Assembly (NCBI GenBank): GCA_022376515.1
Contig: WTXI01000162.1
Location: forward strand, 1-64,000
DNA length: 64,000 bases
Direction: 5' to 3'
Source: Lactifluus volemus
Lineage: Eukaryota; Basidiomycota; Agaricomycetes; Russulales; Russulaceae
Of the stretch, positions 12,395 through 23,237 are shown one piece after another. Positions within the stretch are counted from its first letter, which is position 1. Each line of letters opens with the position of its first letter. A program made the translations under genes and the position numbers. The notes beneath the pieces are model-generated. The model was not told where the DNA came from and did not search any database. It saw only the letters and a program-made list of their open reading frames with translations.

Positions 12395-12740
12395 AGGTAC
12401 GCACCGGTGGCAAATGAATAGAAAATAAGTGACAGGTACGCACAGTGGTGAGTGAATAACAGTCAGAGAAGGAAAGGAGAAAACTGCTGGATGATGAATG
12501 AAGGCATTGGAGATAGGCACGCACCAGTGGTTGACGAATGAAAAAAAAAAACCCAGAGAGTGTGTTTTGCACTGTTAGCAAATGAATAGAAAAAACCGGC
12601 GATAGGCACGCACCAATGGCAAATGAAAAGCGACAACGTGAACAGGTACAAACCAGCGGATAGTGAATGACTAGACAGCCAAGAAGGAGCAAACTGAATG
12701 AAATACGAGCCAGAGAAAGGTACACGCCAGATAGCTGGGG
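12395..12740. promoter_or_regulatory. Degenerate GCACCRGTGG repeats in the divergent promoter region of Plavaka-1
   Basis: About six copies of a GRTACGCACCGGTGGCAAATG-like unit, about 70-100 bases apart (for example 12401, 12440, 12521, 12610), lie between the two divergent genes. Plavaka-2 has the same GCACCGGT core at 60615, 60656 and 60697 in the same place, so the motif is conserved between elements. A regulatory or accessory-protein binding role is inferred. Confidence 0.55.
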
Positions 12741-13176
12741 CGCAACAAGGGACACAGTTATGGCCTGGGATATACGTCCACCGATCAAGATGGGTGCTAG
12801 TAAACGGTGATCAAAGAACCGGCATACGGGGTGGATGTGTCTGTAAGTACACAAGACGGGAACAAGAGCGACTTGGACATAGGCAATGAGATGGAAAAAA
12901 AGAGGCTCAGGCTGCAGGGAATTTCAGAAAGGAAAGTGAAAGAGGCTCGGGCTGCAGGGAATGTCACGGAGGAAAGTGATGAGTCCGACATGCAAGCATG
13001 ACTTGGACTCGGGTAACTCACCAGTATTCAATGGCAGTAAATGCCGTTGGGACTAGTGCAAGTAGCGGCGACCTTGGAGAAGACTGTGCAATAGTATCCC
13101 TAAATAGTTCGAACTTCAGCGTTTACAGAATACCCACCTGACAAACGCTCACCACACTCCTACTCTCTCGGAAATC

Positions 13177-15765
13177 ATGCCAATCATGACACGGAGGAAA
13201 AATGCACACACGCACCCCGGACATGTTGTTCTTGAGCTCCAGAAAAAACGTCGTACCCCTCAGCAGGTTGCGGAAGAGAAGATGTTGGAAAAGGCAGAGG
13301 CGGCTGCTGCTGCTGAGAGTGCAGCTGCCACTCAGCATGCCAACGTCAGGCGCGTTGCGGAACTCGAAGACATCGTCGAACGAGACTCCAGGGCGAAACA
13401 AAAGCACTCAGATAGGCCGGACTTGCGTCCGAGTCACGGACAAACAGCACAGAAATTCACATCGGAAGTCGCCTATGCGGCTCAGCTAAATGAGGTCGAG
13501 CCTATCGATGAACAATATGAGTATGTAACACGACTCACCTTAAATGTAGCTGATTTCACTGACATTGGGAACAGTATAAGCAGCAGCCTTGACTCTAGAA
13601 AAAATGCGGGTTTTGAGGTATATGGTGACGAGATATCAACTGTGTCACCAGCAACTTTTATAGATGCCGAGGAATCAATAATCGATGTGTCGAGCAGCGA
13701 GGGTAAAAACTCCACGGCCAGCCAAGGCAATGGCGATGACATGGGAGTATACGAGGACGATGGAGGTGATGAAGAGGATAGGGGAGACGTCAATGATGGG
13801 AACAAAAACAAAGATAAGGTTTGTTCCCCTCGTGTCCCCCTCGTGTACTTTTAGGTCACTTCACTGATTGGACCATCACGGTTTAGGCAAACCTCCGATC
13901 CGAAACAGTTAACGCCCGCCCGTCACCTCGGCCAAAGCCGCGCGCCATATACAGACGCATATCTGAGTAAGTGATAACTTGAACGCCTCTGTCCCTGAGC
14001 TCGAACCCAAGGCCCAGCTGACGGCAATTTGGAGGGGGAGGGATGAGCCAAGTTCATTGCCTGTGACTCGAACGCCCTCACCTCCACCGCCAACTCAGCC
14101 ACGGAATCCTGTCAAACGAAAACTCAAGCCACAGTCCGCTGGCACGTAAGTCATAGACATTACCTAGACCGGTGTGAGGCTCACCACCAGATTACTAGTG
14201 CCAGTGATCAATTCAAGCGCGCAAAGGTAGTAGCAGAACCAAGCGGCTTGCTATTTGATTGGAGAAAGAGGGTAAAGATAAACTCAGGTAATTTTCGCTC
14301 TGGGCTCTCTCCAAGTTAATGGCTTATCGTACCATTTAGCACCCCAGCTGAGTCAGACTTGGATGCGACCCACTGACACACCCGAACGTCGTGATAGCCG
14401 AGCTGCAACCCTAGATCTTGAGCTGGATATCTCGGGTTCTACCGCAGTCACAAGCGATTTTCACAATGAAGAGTATGAAGATGTACTCAAGCATCGCAGA
14501 TCTCGACTGGATCAAACTTCTAGAGCAGCTCAGAGTGGTGCTGCGCTCAGCGGCACCGTTGGAGCACGCGCCACAGCACAGGTAATGTCCAGATTAAAAC
14601 GCGTAGATTTGGGTTGATCATCACTGAAATAGATGGGGATTGTACTCGCTAGAGATACAAGTGCCACGGAGAGCGATGGCAAGCTTGAAGGATCAAAGTG
14701 TCCGAGAAGGACTAGGCCCACGATGTCTGACCTACCTTTCCCTCCAGCCGAGTCCAACAAAAACATGGAGAAGTGGCGTAAGACATTCGTCCCTGCTCTG
14801 TTGAGCTGGGCTGGCAGGCAAATCGATCCATTCGGCACAAATAGCATGATCCAAGAACCAGCGGAGGACATCTGGTTCTCCACATTCCCAGATGTGGCCC
14901 TCGACGATACGAAACTAGGTATTGTCATGGCTGTGGTACGTTCTACGATCCAATTAGACAGTGGGGGCGTGGGACTAACTGCTTCCAGGTTGAGAACACA
15001 CTTAACAATTGGCGCAGCGACATGGGGAAAAGTGGGTACCGCGCCGTCGCGGATATGTGGCTCGAGGACCCGGTCACGTTCGGGGATGCAGAGGCTTGCG
15101 CGGAGTATGTTGATATAGCATTGGATAAACTCAGATTCGTTTATAGAGACCCAGATGCAAAGGTAAGTCTCAAAAACGTGTGGTACAGTAGTATCTGACA
15201 TCGTCCGCAGAGTGCACGCGGCGCATTTTGCTCCGATCTGATTGTCAAGGTTTATGCCACACACATCCGTAAGTTACAACTGAAGTTACAGGAACTAGAA
15301 GATCCCCCTATGCATTTCGGAGCACTTGCACTTGCAACTGCAGCGGTAACAACATTTATTTATTTATTTCACTAGTACTTATCCAAAGTTGCAGGTCGAG
15401 CGTGGTCTCTCCGCATTCATGACTGATGAGGATGACACCAATTCGCTAACGTCACCGAGTGACCCCCTGACAAGCCAAGGAAGCAATGGAAAGGGTACAA
15501 GTCATCCCGTGTCTGGCTTCACCGACAATCCGTGGGGCGCGAAGACTCGCAAGTGGGTCGAGAGCACCGAAAGGCTCAACAGATCTCAGTGGGAGAAAGT
15601 TACTCACTACGCGTATGCGTTCATCCCGGCTGTTGAGCTGAGAGTAAAGGAGGCTTTCGACAAAGGCAATAGTAGCAAACGCGTGGCTGATCCTCGCTCT
15701 TGCATCGAACTGGATTGGTATGTCTTTTCTTTTCTTATGTGATCCTGTACTCAAACACTCTGTTT
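13177..15765 (+). CDS. Plavaka accessory protein, Plavaka-1 copy
   Basis: Multi-exon plus-strand gene starting MPIMTRRKNAHTHPGHVV (ATG 13177). The first exon encodes a basic, Ala/Glu-rich helical, coiled-coil-like region. An acidic segment follows (13680-13815), then a Pro-rich basic exon with TPSPPPPTQP and KRKLKPQ (about 14060-14140, a possible nuclear signal). The conserved core is MSDLPFPPAESNKNMEKWRK, LLSWAGRQIDPFGTN, then the VE(R)GL segment and FTDNPWGAKTRKWVEST. It probably ends at TGA formed across a junction near 15720-15765. Exons and introns (GT..AG) correspond one for one to the copy at 61488. It is divergent from the transposase. By position it resembles TnpA of CACTA elements, a subterminal-repeat binding protein, but that function is inferred. 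I assign no family name. Confidence 0.7.
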
Positions 15766-15977
15766 AATCAGATTCCCCTCGCGTACAGCCTGAGCCGCTT
15801 CAACAGCGTCAGGCAATGGCTCGGAAATTTGGAATGGACCATACTAGTAGAACAATTTGATTTACTCGTCTATTAGCGCTACAATTAGAATCTAGATTAG
15901 GATCTAGGTACAGTTCTCGAATAAGACAATCTATTGTCACGTATATGATCTAAGCGAGAAAGTAAGACAGTGGCTGA

Positions 15978-16205
15978 GAAACTAGAAAACATCGCGAAAC
16001 TAGAAACTGTCGAGAAACTAGAAATAACCGAGAAACTAGAAATAGGCGAGAAACTAGAAATGGTCGAGAGAAACTAGAAATGGTCGAGAAACTAGAAATA
16101 GTCGAGAGAAACTAGAAATGGTCAAGAAACTAGAACTAGATGAGAAACTAGGTCTAGACGAGAAACTAGATCTAGATGAGAAACTAGACCTAGACAAGAA
16201 ACTGG
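15978..16205. repeat. GAAACTAG array in the right subterminal region of Plavaka-1
   Basis: Twelve copies of GAAACTAG plus one GAAACTGG, mostly 17-20 bases apart in the pattern gtcgaGAAACTAGaaat, then merging into CTAGA-rich DNA and the right inverted repeat. This array is on the right side only. Confidence 0.9.
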
Positions 16206-16333
16206 TGTCACCTAGGTCTAGTTTTGCTAACTAGAGCATGACAAGTTTTCTAGGTCTAGTACGAAAACTAGAGCACTAGAGTGACTAGAAGGGCTTCTCT
16301 AGGTCACTCTAGTAACTTTTTATTTTGCTGATG
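16206..16333. repeat. Plavaka-1 right inverted repeat
   Basis: Read on the minus strand it begins CATCAGCAAAAT, then aaaaagTTACTAGAGtgac, matching the left end with a few mismatches. Confidence 0.85.
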
Positions 16334-16335
16334 CA

Positions 16336-17221
16336 TTGCTGCCTCCTTAAACCACTGGCTCTGAGTCTGGCCCTTCTCCTTCACCATCACCGGCGGCGGG
16401 AAACGGTTTCCCTCTCTCAGGGTGTACATGAGCGACAGGAGCGGCTACGTAGGCGGAAGGGGATGAGGCAGTGATGGGGACATGTCGGTGTCTGCGGTGG
16501 CGGTGGCAGATGGATCAAGATTTGCACTTTCTCACCCGCCAATCCCGGTGATGTGGGGCTGAATGCCCAGATAACGTCTTGTAATCGTAATCCATATGGA
16601 AGTGCTGGGGCCTCTGCAGCCCCAACACTGCGTCCGCGTCTAACATGGAGGCTAGAACACGTGCCTGAGTGTGAATACCGCGAACGCCATACGAGCTCGG
16701 GGCGCATGTGAAATACTACGCACCGATGTCCCCTCCAAGTCGAGCAAAGGTCAGGGGTGGCAGTATATGGCAGATTTGGGTCGGGTTTTGGCATTATTTC
16801 GATGGCGCCTTGCGCTGGGCGGGCGTAAAAGAAGCGTAGGGGCGCCGCACGATCACCAACGCACTCTTGCCAATTGAGCGACTCAAGCTGCTGGAGGAAA
16901 GAACAACGGCCCATCTCCCTGAGGTGCCGGCGGTGGAGAGAAAGAGAGAAAGTAAGGGGGGACAGAATTGGGGCACCTGGGGAGGTCCGCCAATTATTTG
17001 CGGTCTGGTGTCAACTGGGTGGCTTCGCGACTTTTCAAATTTCAAATTTCAAACTCGATCGTTCTTCACCTGGGATGGTCGATCGCATCGGATATAGATC
17101 TGTCACCACAACAAAATCTGAACCTTCACCTGATGCACCGAGTGTAAATAATGTCTTACCGCCGACTGCGATGCTATGTATGTACAATGTCCATAGTCAT
17201 GATTCACTTTCCCGATCACCA
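16336..17221. repeat. Dispersed repeat copy A, right half
   Basis: Continues the alignment to copy B (about 20021-20968), with shared segments such as gggacatgtcggtgtctgc and the final cccgatcaccaaa. Short minus-strand open frames here are not conserved in copy B as protein, so I do not call a gene. Confidence 0.8.
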
Positions 17222-18657
17222 AATTGACGTCCTCTTGATCATTATTGCGATGGAAAATCGTATTCGGATGGAGCTGCACCAGGTGGACATCAAGGGGGCA
17301 TCAATCAACGGTTTGTTGAACAAATTGTTTATCCGGTTACGAGGCACGTGACGCGGGACGCCTGGCGTGGTCAAACGCTCTATGGTCTCGAGAATCTGGC
17401 CGTCGATGTGCGTAATGCATTTCGTCCTCCCGGTCCACCGCCGCTCCAGCGCGCTAGATAGCTGATGAAATCTCCTGATACTTAGCACTTTATTTAGGTA
17501 GTTAGCGTCTAGTTAACTCCCCAATAAAAAGCGCTTTCCAAAAAAAAAAAAAAAAGAGCAATCTGGCCGTCAATGGTACCAAAAACTGTCCTTCACTCTC
17601 ACCTCCTTGGGTTTCACCCGATGTCCCATCGATCAAGCGGTCTTTTTCAAGTCGAGCGAGTGAGCGCACGAGCTCGCGGCCTCACGGGTGGCAGTGCATG
17701 TTGATCACTGCACCATTGTTGCCACCTCACCACACCTTATCGAAGAGTTCAAGCTGGTCTGTGAACGCATGTAGAGGTTACGGACCTCAGTGAGTTGCAT
17801 TGGATATTGGCATCAAGATCCGGTGAGACCACGAGGCTGGGACCATTCACTTGTCCCAGCGCGCTTACATCGACTCAATCTTGCATTGACTCAACTTCGA
17901 CGGCCTCAAAGCCACTTTGCACGCCCATGAACACCCAAGTCCGCCTCACATCCGAGCAAGCACCCACGACTGCGGCCAAGTTCACGATCATGTGGAAGTG
18001 CCCTGTGAGGCCGTGAGCGCCCTTAATAGGGCTGCCTTGGCTACTCGACCCAACATCGCTTTCGCCGTGACGACTGTGGCGGTTTTTGCCTCCAAATCCA
18101 GGCAGGCTCACTGGAGGCCGTAAATCGAATTTACCGCTACCTGGCCGACACGCGCGAGCTCTGGCTCACCTAAGGCGAAATGAAACGCACGCTCGAAGGC
18201 TTTGCGGATGCGGACGGCAGCATGGGCGAGGATCACCACGCCGTTTCTGGCCACGCGTTCCATCGAGGCCGTTTCGTGGTCGTTTAAACACCAAGAGATC
18301 GTCTCATTATCCACCACCGAGAGCGAGTATGTCGCCGCGACGCACGGGCCATTTGGCTCCGAAACCTCCTCTCTCAAGTCTTCGGACCTGCCACAGATAC
18401 CACCACCCTATTTTCCGACAAATATCCAGCCATTGCGCTCACTCGGCGCGACCACCAGTATCACGCGCGCACTGCAAGAAGCATATCGACGTGTGCTACC
18501 ATTGGATCCGGTGGGTGGTTGAAGAAGCTGTCCTCAGGCTCGTGTATTGCCCTATCGACGACTCGGACATGGTGGCTGATGCGTTGACGAAGGCGTTGCC
18601 GTCCCCAAAGGTCAAGCGTTTCGCGGCATGTCTCGGACTGCGCGCGTAATGAAGGAG
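17222..18657 (+). pseudogene. Ty1/copia polyprotein relic (RT and RNase H)
   Basis: Forward-strand fragments give a reverse-transcriptase start (ELHQVDIKGASING, about 17268-17310), TLYGL, WYQKLSFTLTSLGFTRCPID (about 17573-17635), and the RNase H end: LADTRELWLTY, GFADADGSMGEDHHAVSGHAF, LSTTESEYVAATHG, DMVADALTKALPSPKVK and AACLGLRA before TAA at 18647-18649. Frames change repeatedly and the region between RT and RNase H is shortened, so it is dead. Direct repeats A and B flank it and could be remnants of long LTRs, but their ends do not sit correctly for that to be certain. Confidence 0.85.
17391..17576 (+). mobile_element. Small poly(A) retroposed insertion within the copia RT
   Basis: The RT sequence is interrupted after AATCTGGCCGTC and resumes after a 16-base poly(A) at 17540-17555 with the same AATCTGGCCGTC, giving an imperfect duplication of about 17 bases. 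The insert is about 130 bases, with AATAAA at 17523 upstream of the tail. This is the signature of LINE-machinery retroposition of an mRNA 3' end or a short LINE/SINE. No tRNA-type promoter box was recognised. Confidence 0.75.
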
Positions 18658-20968
18658 TGTCAATCTCGGAATCTCACCGCAATCACCTCGGACAGTACTC
18701 TAGAATAGTGTTACCTGTTTCTTTTTCTTAGACAGCAGTGCGGCGACCCTACTCGCGCTCCCTGCGGCCCTTGCCCCTCTTCCCGACTCCATTTCCGATA
18801 GTACCTTATGGTCATATAATATAGCCTTTCACTTGATCCATAGGTAGAAATCAGATATATGCACTTCCTTACCGTCGCACACTGGCATAGCATAAAAAGA
18901 CTAGGTGAAACAGTTAATCGATGAATAATGGTAACTTATACAAGGAGAGAAAAAAAGAAAAAAAGACATATGGATGCAATAGCCAGCTACATAGTCCCGT
19001 ATATGATGAAGTTGTACAACCGTTTATACCCTGAATCAGATGGATCCCCCCATCCACGTAATGGTGTCGCTATCCATCATGCCCTGGAAAGTCAATGACC
19101 ACAGCTGACGCGTTTCACCCTCGCGTTTGGGCATCAACTAACCTAGAAATGTGATCAGACTACTAATGCATAGTATGTCTGGATCTAGCGAGCTTACGGG
19201 CTTCCAAAAAGAGCCCGTGTCGTCCTCTGTATCCTTTCACTGGCAAGCAAAGCGTGTGGATTCCAGCGCGCAGCGCCATTGATACTAAGCCCTAGCGAGT
19301 CGGGGACACTCCAGGGCTGAGGCTGGAGCACCGGCGGGGACTTCGACTTCAACGCTTGCCAACCGAATGCCTTGGTGAAAGATGTTGCATGTTTATCATG
19401 TCCAGCAGCAATGATGGTGTCTCCTCGTCAGTGATCGTCTTCACGCTATTACCCTAGATGGCTGAAGGCCGTCCTCGTGTGCCTCTGGGACTAGACGCAC
19501 CCGAGTTCGGAGAATGAAGAGGGTGGAACCCTTGAGCTGACATCGTTCGCGTGCGAGTTGTCCCCTGATAGACAGCCTCTGCGCTCTCTCCGTTGGAGGG
19601 CCGGGCGCTGCCCCGAGGAGGTAGTGGGATGAAGTCGCGTTGTCCGTGCTTATCTCAGCGTCGGGTAACTGTACAATGGTCCGCTACGCTTCCCACGCCC
19701 GTCATCCCGCCCCCGCTGTCCCTAATCCCTACTCCACCATTCTTGCGGTACAGGTCTTTCGTTGTCCACGGTCATGTAAACAGGAAGCTGGACATCTGGA
19801 ATTGGGTGGGGGTGACGGTGATGGTTGTTCAGGAAGCGGGGACAGTTGCAGGATAGTGGGTCTACGACTAGCGAAATGAACAGATGAGTTGGGGCTAGGG
19901 AAGAAAGAAATGAGCTTGGAAACAGATTTTGTTGAGATAGGATGACGAATAGGAACCGAGCGATCAGAGCGTGGCAGGGGAAAAGCTGCCGGGACCACTA
20001 CCAATGGTATTAGCGCTCATTGCTGGCTGCTCAACCCACTGGCTCCAAGTCTGGTGCACCCTCACCTGTGGCGAAAAACGGTTGCCCACTCTCAGGACCT
20101 ACATGAGCGACAGGAGCAGCTACATAGGTGGAAGAGGAAGAGGCGGTGATGGGGACATGTCGGTGTCTGCAGTGGCAGTGGCAGGAATGCATGTCAGGTT
20201 GAGTTGAGCGCGCCCAAACTTGTGATGAATCGAGATGTGCACGGCCAACCCCGGTGATGTGTAGCTGAATGCGCAGATAACATCTTGCAATCCATCTGGA
20301 AGGGCTGGGGCTTCTGCAACAGCCAGCAGAGGAGATCGTGAACCTCAAATGCCCAACACCTGAGTGCGCATATAAAATGGAGGCTAGAATACGTACCGGT
20401 AGGGTGAATGCCATATGCGCTGGGGGCGCATGGGCCGTACTAGTCCGGGACTACGCACCGATGTCCCCTCAATGTCGAGCGTAGGCCGGGAGTGGCCGTA
20501 AATGATGGGTTTTCGGCATTGTCTCGAATGGCGCCTTGCGCTGCGACAGTGTCACAGAAGCTTAGGAGCCGTCCGTGTTATGCGGCGGCCACATAATCAC
20601 CAACTCACTCTTTCCCGTTGAAAGACTAAAGCTGTTTAAGTAATGGCCCATCGCCATGTGGTGCCCGCGGCGGAGAGAAAGGAAGAGAGGGCACCAGCGG
20701 TCAGCCGTCAGCGTCACCCGTCACGTGTCATCTCACATGTCAGAATCTCGATCGTTCTTCACACTGAGAAAATCATTCAAAAGCCAAGTTGTCCATCTGT
20801 TTTAGCATCGAACATAGATTTGTAACAAACTATAACAAGTTTTGGTCGCGTTCATAATCTGGACCTCCACCCTGCTTTCCTCACGCATCGAGTGTAAGTA
20901 ATATCTTACCATCGACTGCGACACTAACTCAACGTCCATGCTCATGATTCATTTTTCCCGATCACCAA
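18658..20968. repeat. Dispersed repeat copy B (uninterrupted)
   Basis: The unbroken counterpart of copy A. The clear match begins near 18845 and ends at cccgatcaccaaa, 20968. The first 190 bases (from TGTCAATCTCGG just after the copia stop) have no partner in copy A. It provides the empty site for Plavaka-1. No gene is called; open frames are short and not conserved between copies. Confidence 0.7.
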
Positions 20969-22219
20969 AGATCGCCATTGGCCATCGTAAAACCGGCCGC
21001 AAAGTTGACCCTGCTGCGATCCCCTACCCGTTTAGACTCTGGGTTCTGGTTTTCATTAGCGAGGCGAGCAATCTCATCTAGAGTCGAGTGGAGCGGAGCG
21101 GAAATGTTCCGATCTGTTTGCTCTTCCTTCCTCTGGACACCGAGCAAAAGAAAATAAAAAGAAAGGACCACATATATCAGTTTTCCTGTAACCACCAGCT
21201 TGCTGACACGTTCACAAGAGCGTTCACAAGATCGCCACACTTGGGCATCTGACGGGGCTATTTTGGATGGAAACTGCGTCGCAAATGGAAGAAGTGAGTG
21301 GGGACTGTGACTTGGACCCACGTACCGGAAGAATGACGGCCAATGCGTCCATTTCTAAAGCGCAGTCGAGCCAGTGAGTAGCTGACGCGGAAGCAGCGCA
21401 AAACAGAAAGGTCACAGGGCCATCACGAGTAGGAAATAAGACAATCAAGTACTGTACGCGAATGCTCGTGCTCCCTCGGAGAGAGGGGAAATTTTAATGT
21501 TGATGTAGAAGTGGGCGCGGAACCGAAATTACCCTATCTAGCAGATGAAAGGGGGTCACGACAGCTAAAGGGAGACATTAAAGAAAAACAGAATCTGACA
21601 ACAAAACACAGCTTGGGGTGGATTCCGTGGTATAACAAGCGTTCGCGTATGACGTGGCATCGCAGCAGCACAGCCTAGGGTACGATGTAGTAGGGCACCA
21701 GTAAGCCAGGATCTTGTGAGAACGCTGAAGGCAGCGAGACTCGTAAGGGAGTATGGATGAGGAATGCGAAGCGAAGCGAAAAACAAAAGAGGTGGCTGGC
21801 CTAACCGATTTCATAAGCAGCGACCCGCAGGATAGTGAGCTGTAACAAAGAATGACATAATTTTCACGTGATCTACCTACCGTATATGGAAAAATTACAT
21901 AACATCACGCTGTCACACAAAGATTGCCCATTTCCGATAAGCGCCTATAATCCAAGTAAGGCAGTCTTACACATCGTCATGGTTGTAACGCCCCTCCCCG
22001 CCCCAGTAGCTTAAATAGGAAAGACGTCGGGATGAGTGCGATCCTTAGCGAAATACCAGCGCGATCTGTAGCGATATACCAGCATGATCTTGAGCGGGAA
22101 TAAATTAAACTTACGGGATATGTAGCAACCCGCATGGAAGACATCAGGCACTATTTAATCAGACCAAGGAGGGCACAAACAATTAGCCCATTCATGCTGA
22201 TGATGCCGACACAGCAGTA
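20969..22219. other. No gene seen
   Basis: No convincing exon, domain or repeat was found in this stretch. Confidence 0.4.
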
Positions 22220-22796
22220 ATGTACCTTGCAATGAGAGCGGGATTCTTGAGGGTTGAAATCACACGGTTGACAAGTATATTCAGATTGCGCAAATACTAC
22301 GTGCATGCCATTGCCAGAACTGGCGTTCTGTCCGGTGCAGAGGAGTTTAATGAGAATAGAATTTCATCCCGGTTAGTGGGATCAAGATCTACAAGTCCAA
22401 CTATGCTACAGAGTCAGACACCACACGTCGGTGTCTTTACCTACTAATCTTCCAATGGCGGCACCATCCCACATGTCTCTGATCAGCCCAACGTCTGTGG
22501 GTATTATTCCGTATCGACAGGATCTAAAACAAGATGGGGTCAAGGTATGCACATTAGGGTTACTAAGTCACCTGCTAATTATCTACATAGGTATCAACTC
22601 AAAGGCTGTGGTGTGATGATGTGCAAGCCCAAGCAATTGAAGCACACTATCAAAAGGAGCTGGTTATCCGACAGACATTCAACAGCTCCCCACCTTCCCA
22701 GGCATCAGCAAACGCTCTGCTTTCACAAAATAAGCTAGACTTACTGAGCTTGGAGCAACTCGAGAGCCGATGGATGACAGTGTGGTCATCCACATG
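22220..22796 (+). CDS. Gene-like fragment cut off by Plavaka-3
   Basis: Forward exons look plausible: LPMAAPSHMSLISPTSVGII followed by a donor (gtatgc at 22544), a short intron ending acatag (about 22590), then STQRLWCDDVQAQAIEAHYQ and LLSLEQLESRWMTVW up to the transposon boundary. The composition is protein-like, but I recognise no family and cannot fix a start. It could be a truncated host gene or part of a neighbouring element. Confidence 0.27.
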
Positions 22797-23170
22797 CATC
22801 AGCAAAACTCAAGTTTACTTAATTTCTTCTTAATGTTACTTAAATTGACACTAAGGAAAATTAAGGAGATTTTCTTATTAAGCAGATCTGCTTAAAAAAG
22901 ACGATTCCTTGTCTTATTTAAGTAGATTTAAGCACAATTCTCTTAATTTTTGCTTATTATATGCTTATTTCGTTGGATAGAAATGGATTCAGCAGCAATT
23001 CAGCATGGTTAAGGAATGCATTAAGTAGAAATCAAGGACAATTTAAGCAGAAATCAAGCACAATAAGAGTGATCAAGAACAACTTTAAGAAGCACATTCA
23101 GCAACAATCAAGCAAGTCTAAGGAGAATTTTAAGGCCACCAATCACACAAATCAAGCAAATCATAAGCAG
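22797..23170. repeat. Plavaka-3 left inverted repeat and TTAAG subterminal repeats
   Basis: More than a dozen TTAAG/CTTAA motifs in both orientations lie between the inverted repeat and the accessory gene. The motif differs completely from the CTAG motifs of Plavaka-1. Confidence 0.8.
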
Positions 23171-23237
23171 GCAATCACATTATCAAGCAGTGGGGAAAGC
23201 TATCAGTGGAAAGAATAAACTATGCTAATTGAAGTCC

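Larger units (their letters stand above)
8449..16333. mobile_element. Plavaka-1: CACTA-like DNA transposon, 7885 bp, complete ends
   Basis: Both ends carry an inverted repeat starting CATCAGCAAAAT (left 8449, right ending attttgctgatg at 16333), followed by TTACTAGAG-type sequence. A two-base duplication CA flanks it (8447-8448 and 16334-16335). Copy B of the surrounding repeat shows the empty site (gcgctcattgctg), so the boundaries are exact. It contains a minus-strand Plavaka transposase gene (broken) and a divergent plus-strand accessory gene, with subterminal repeats at both ends. Plavaka is a fungal superfamily related to CACTA/En-Spm. Confidence 0.9.

Noticed and set aside
15978..16205. 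CRISPR-like regular repeat array (GAAACTAG)
   Set aside because: The repeat is 8 bases with short degenerate spacers inside a transposon end of a eukaryote. It is a subterminal array.
7563..20968. Copies A and B as the two LTRs of the copia relic
   Set aside because: The first 190 bases after the copia stop codon in copy B are absent from copy A, and no primer site follows copy A. The geometry is suggestive but not proven.
20962..21814. Short minus-strand frames between repeat copy B and Plavaka-3
   Set aside because: No domain, no consistent splice signals, and composition like random sequence.
22706..22796. CATCAGCAAA as the displaced left tip of Plavaka-2
   Set aside because: Only a 10-base match, no subterminal CTAG cluster, and the stretch also reads as a plausible exon. 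Kept only as a possibility in the findings.
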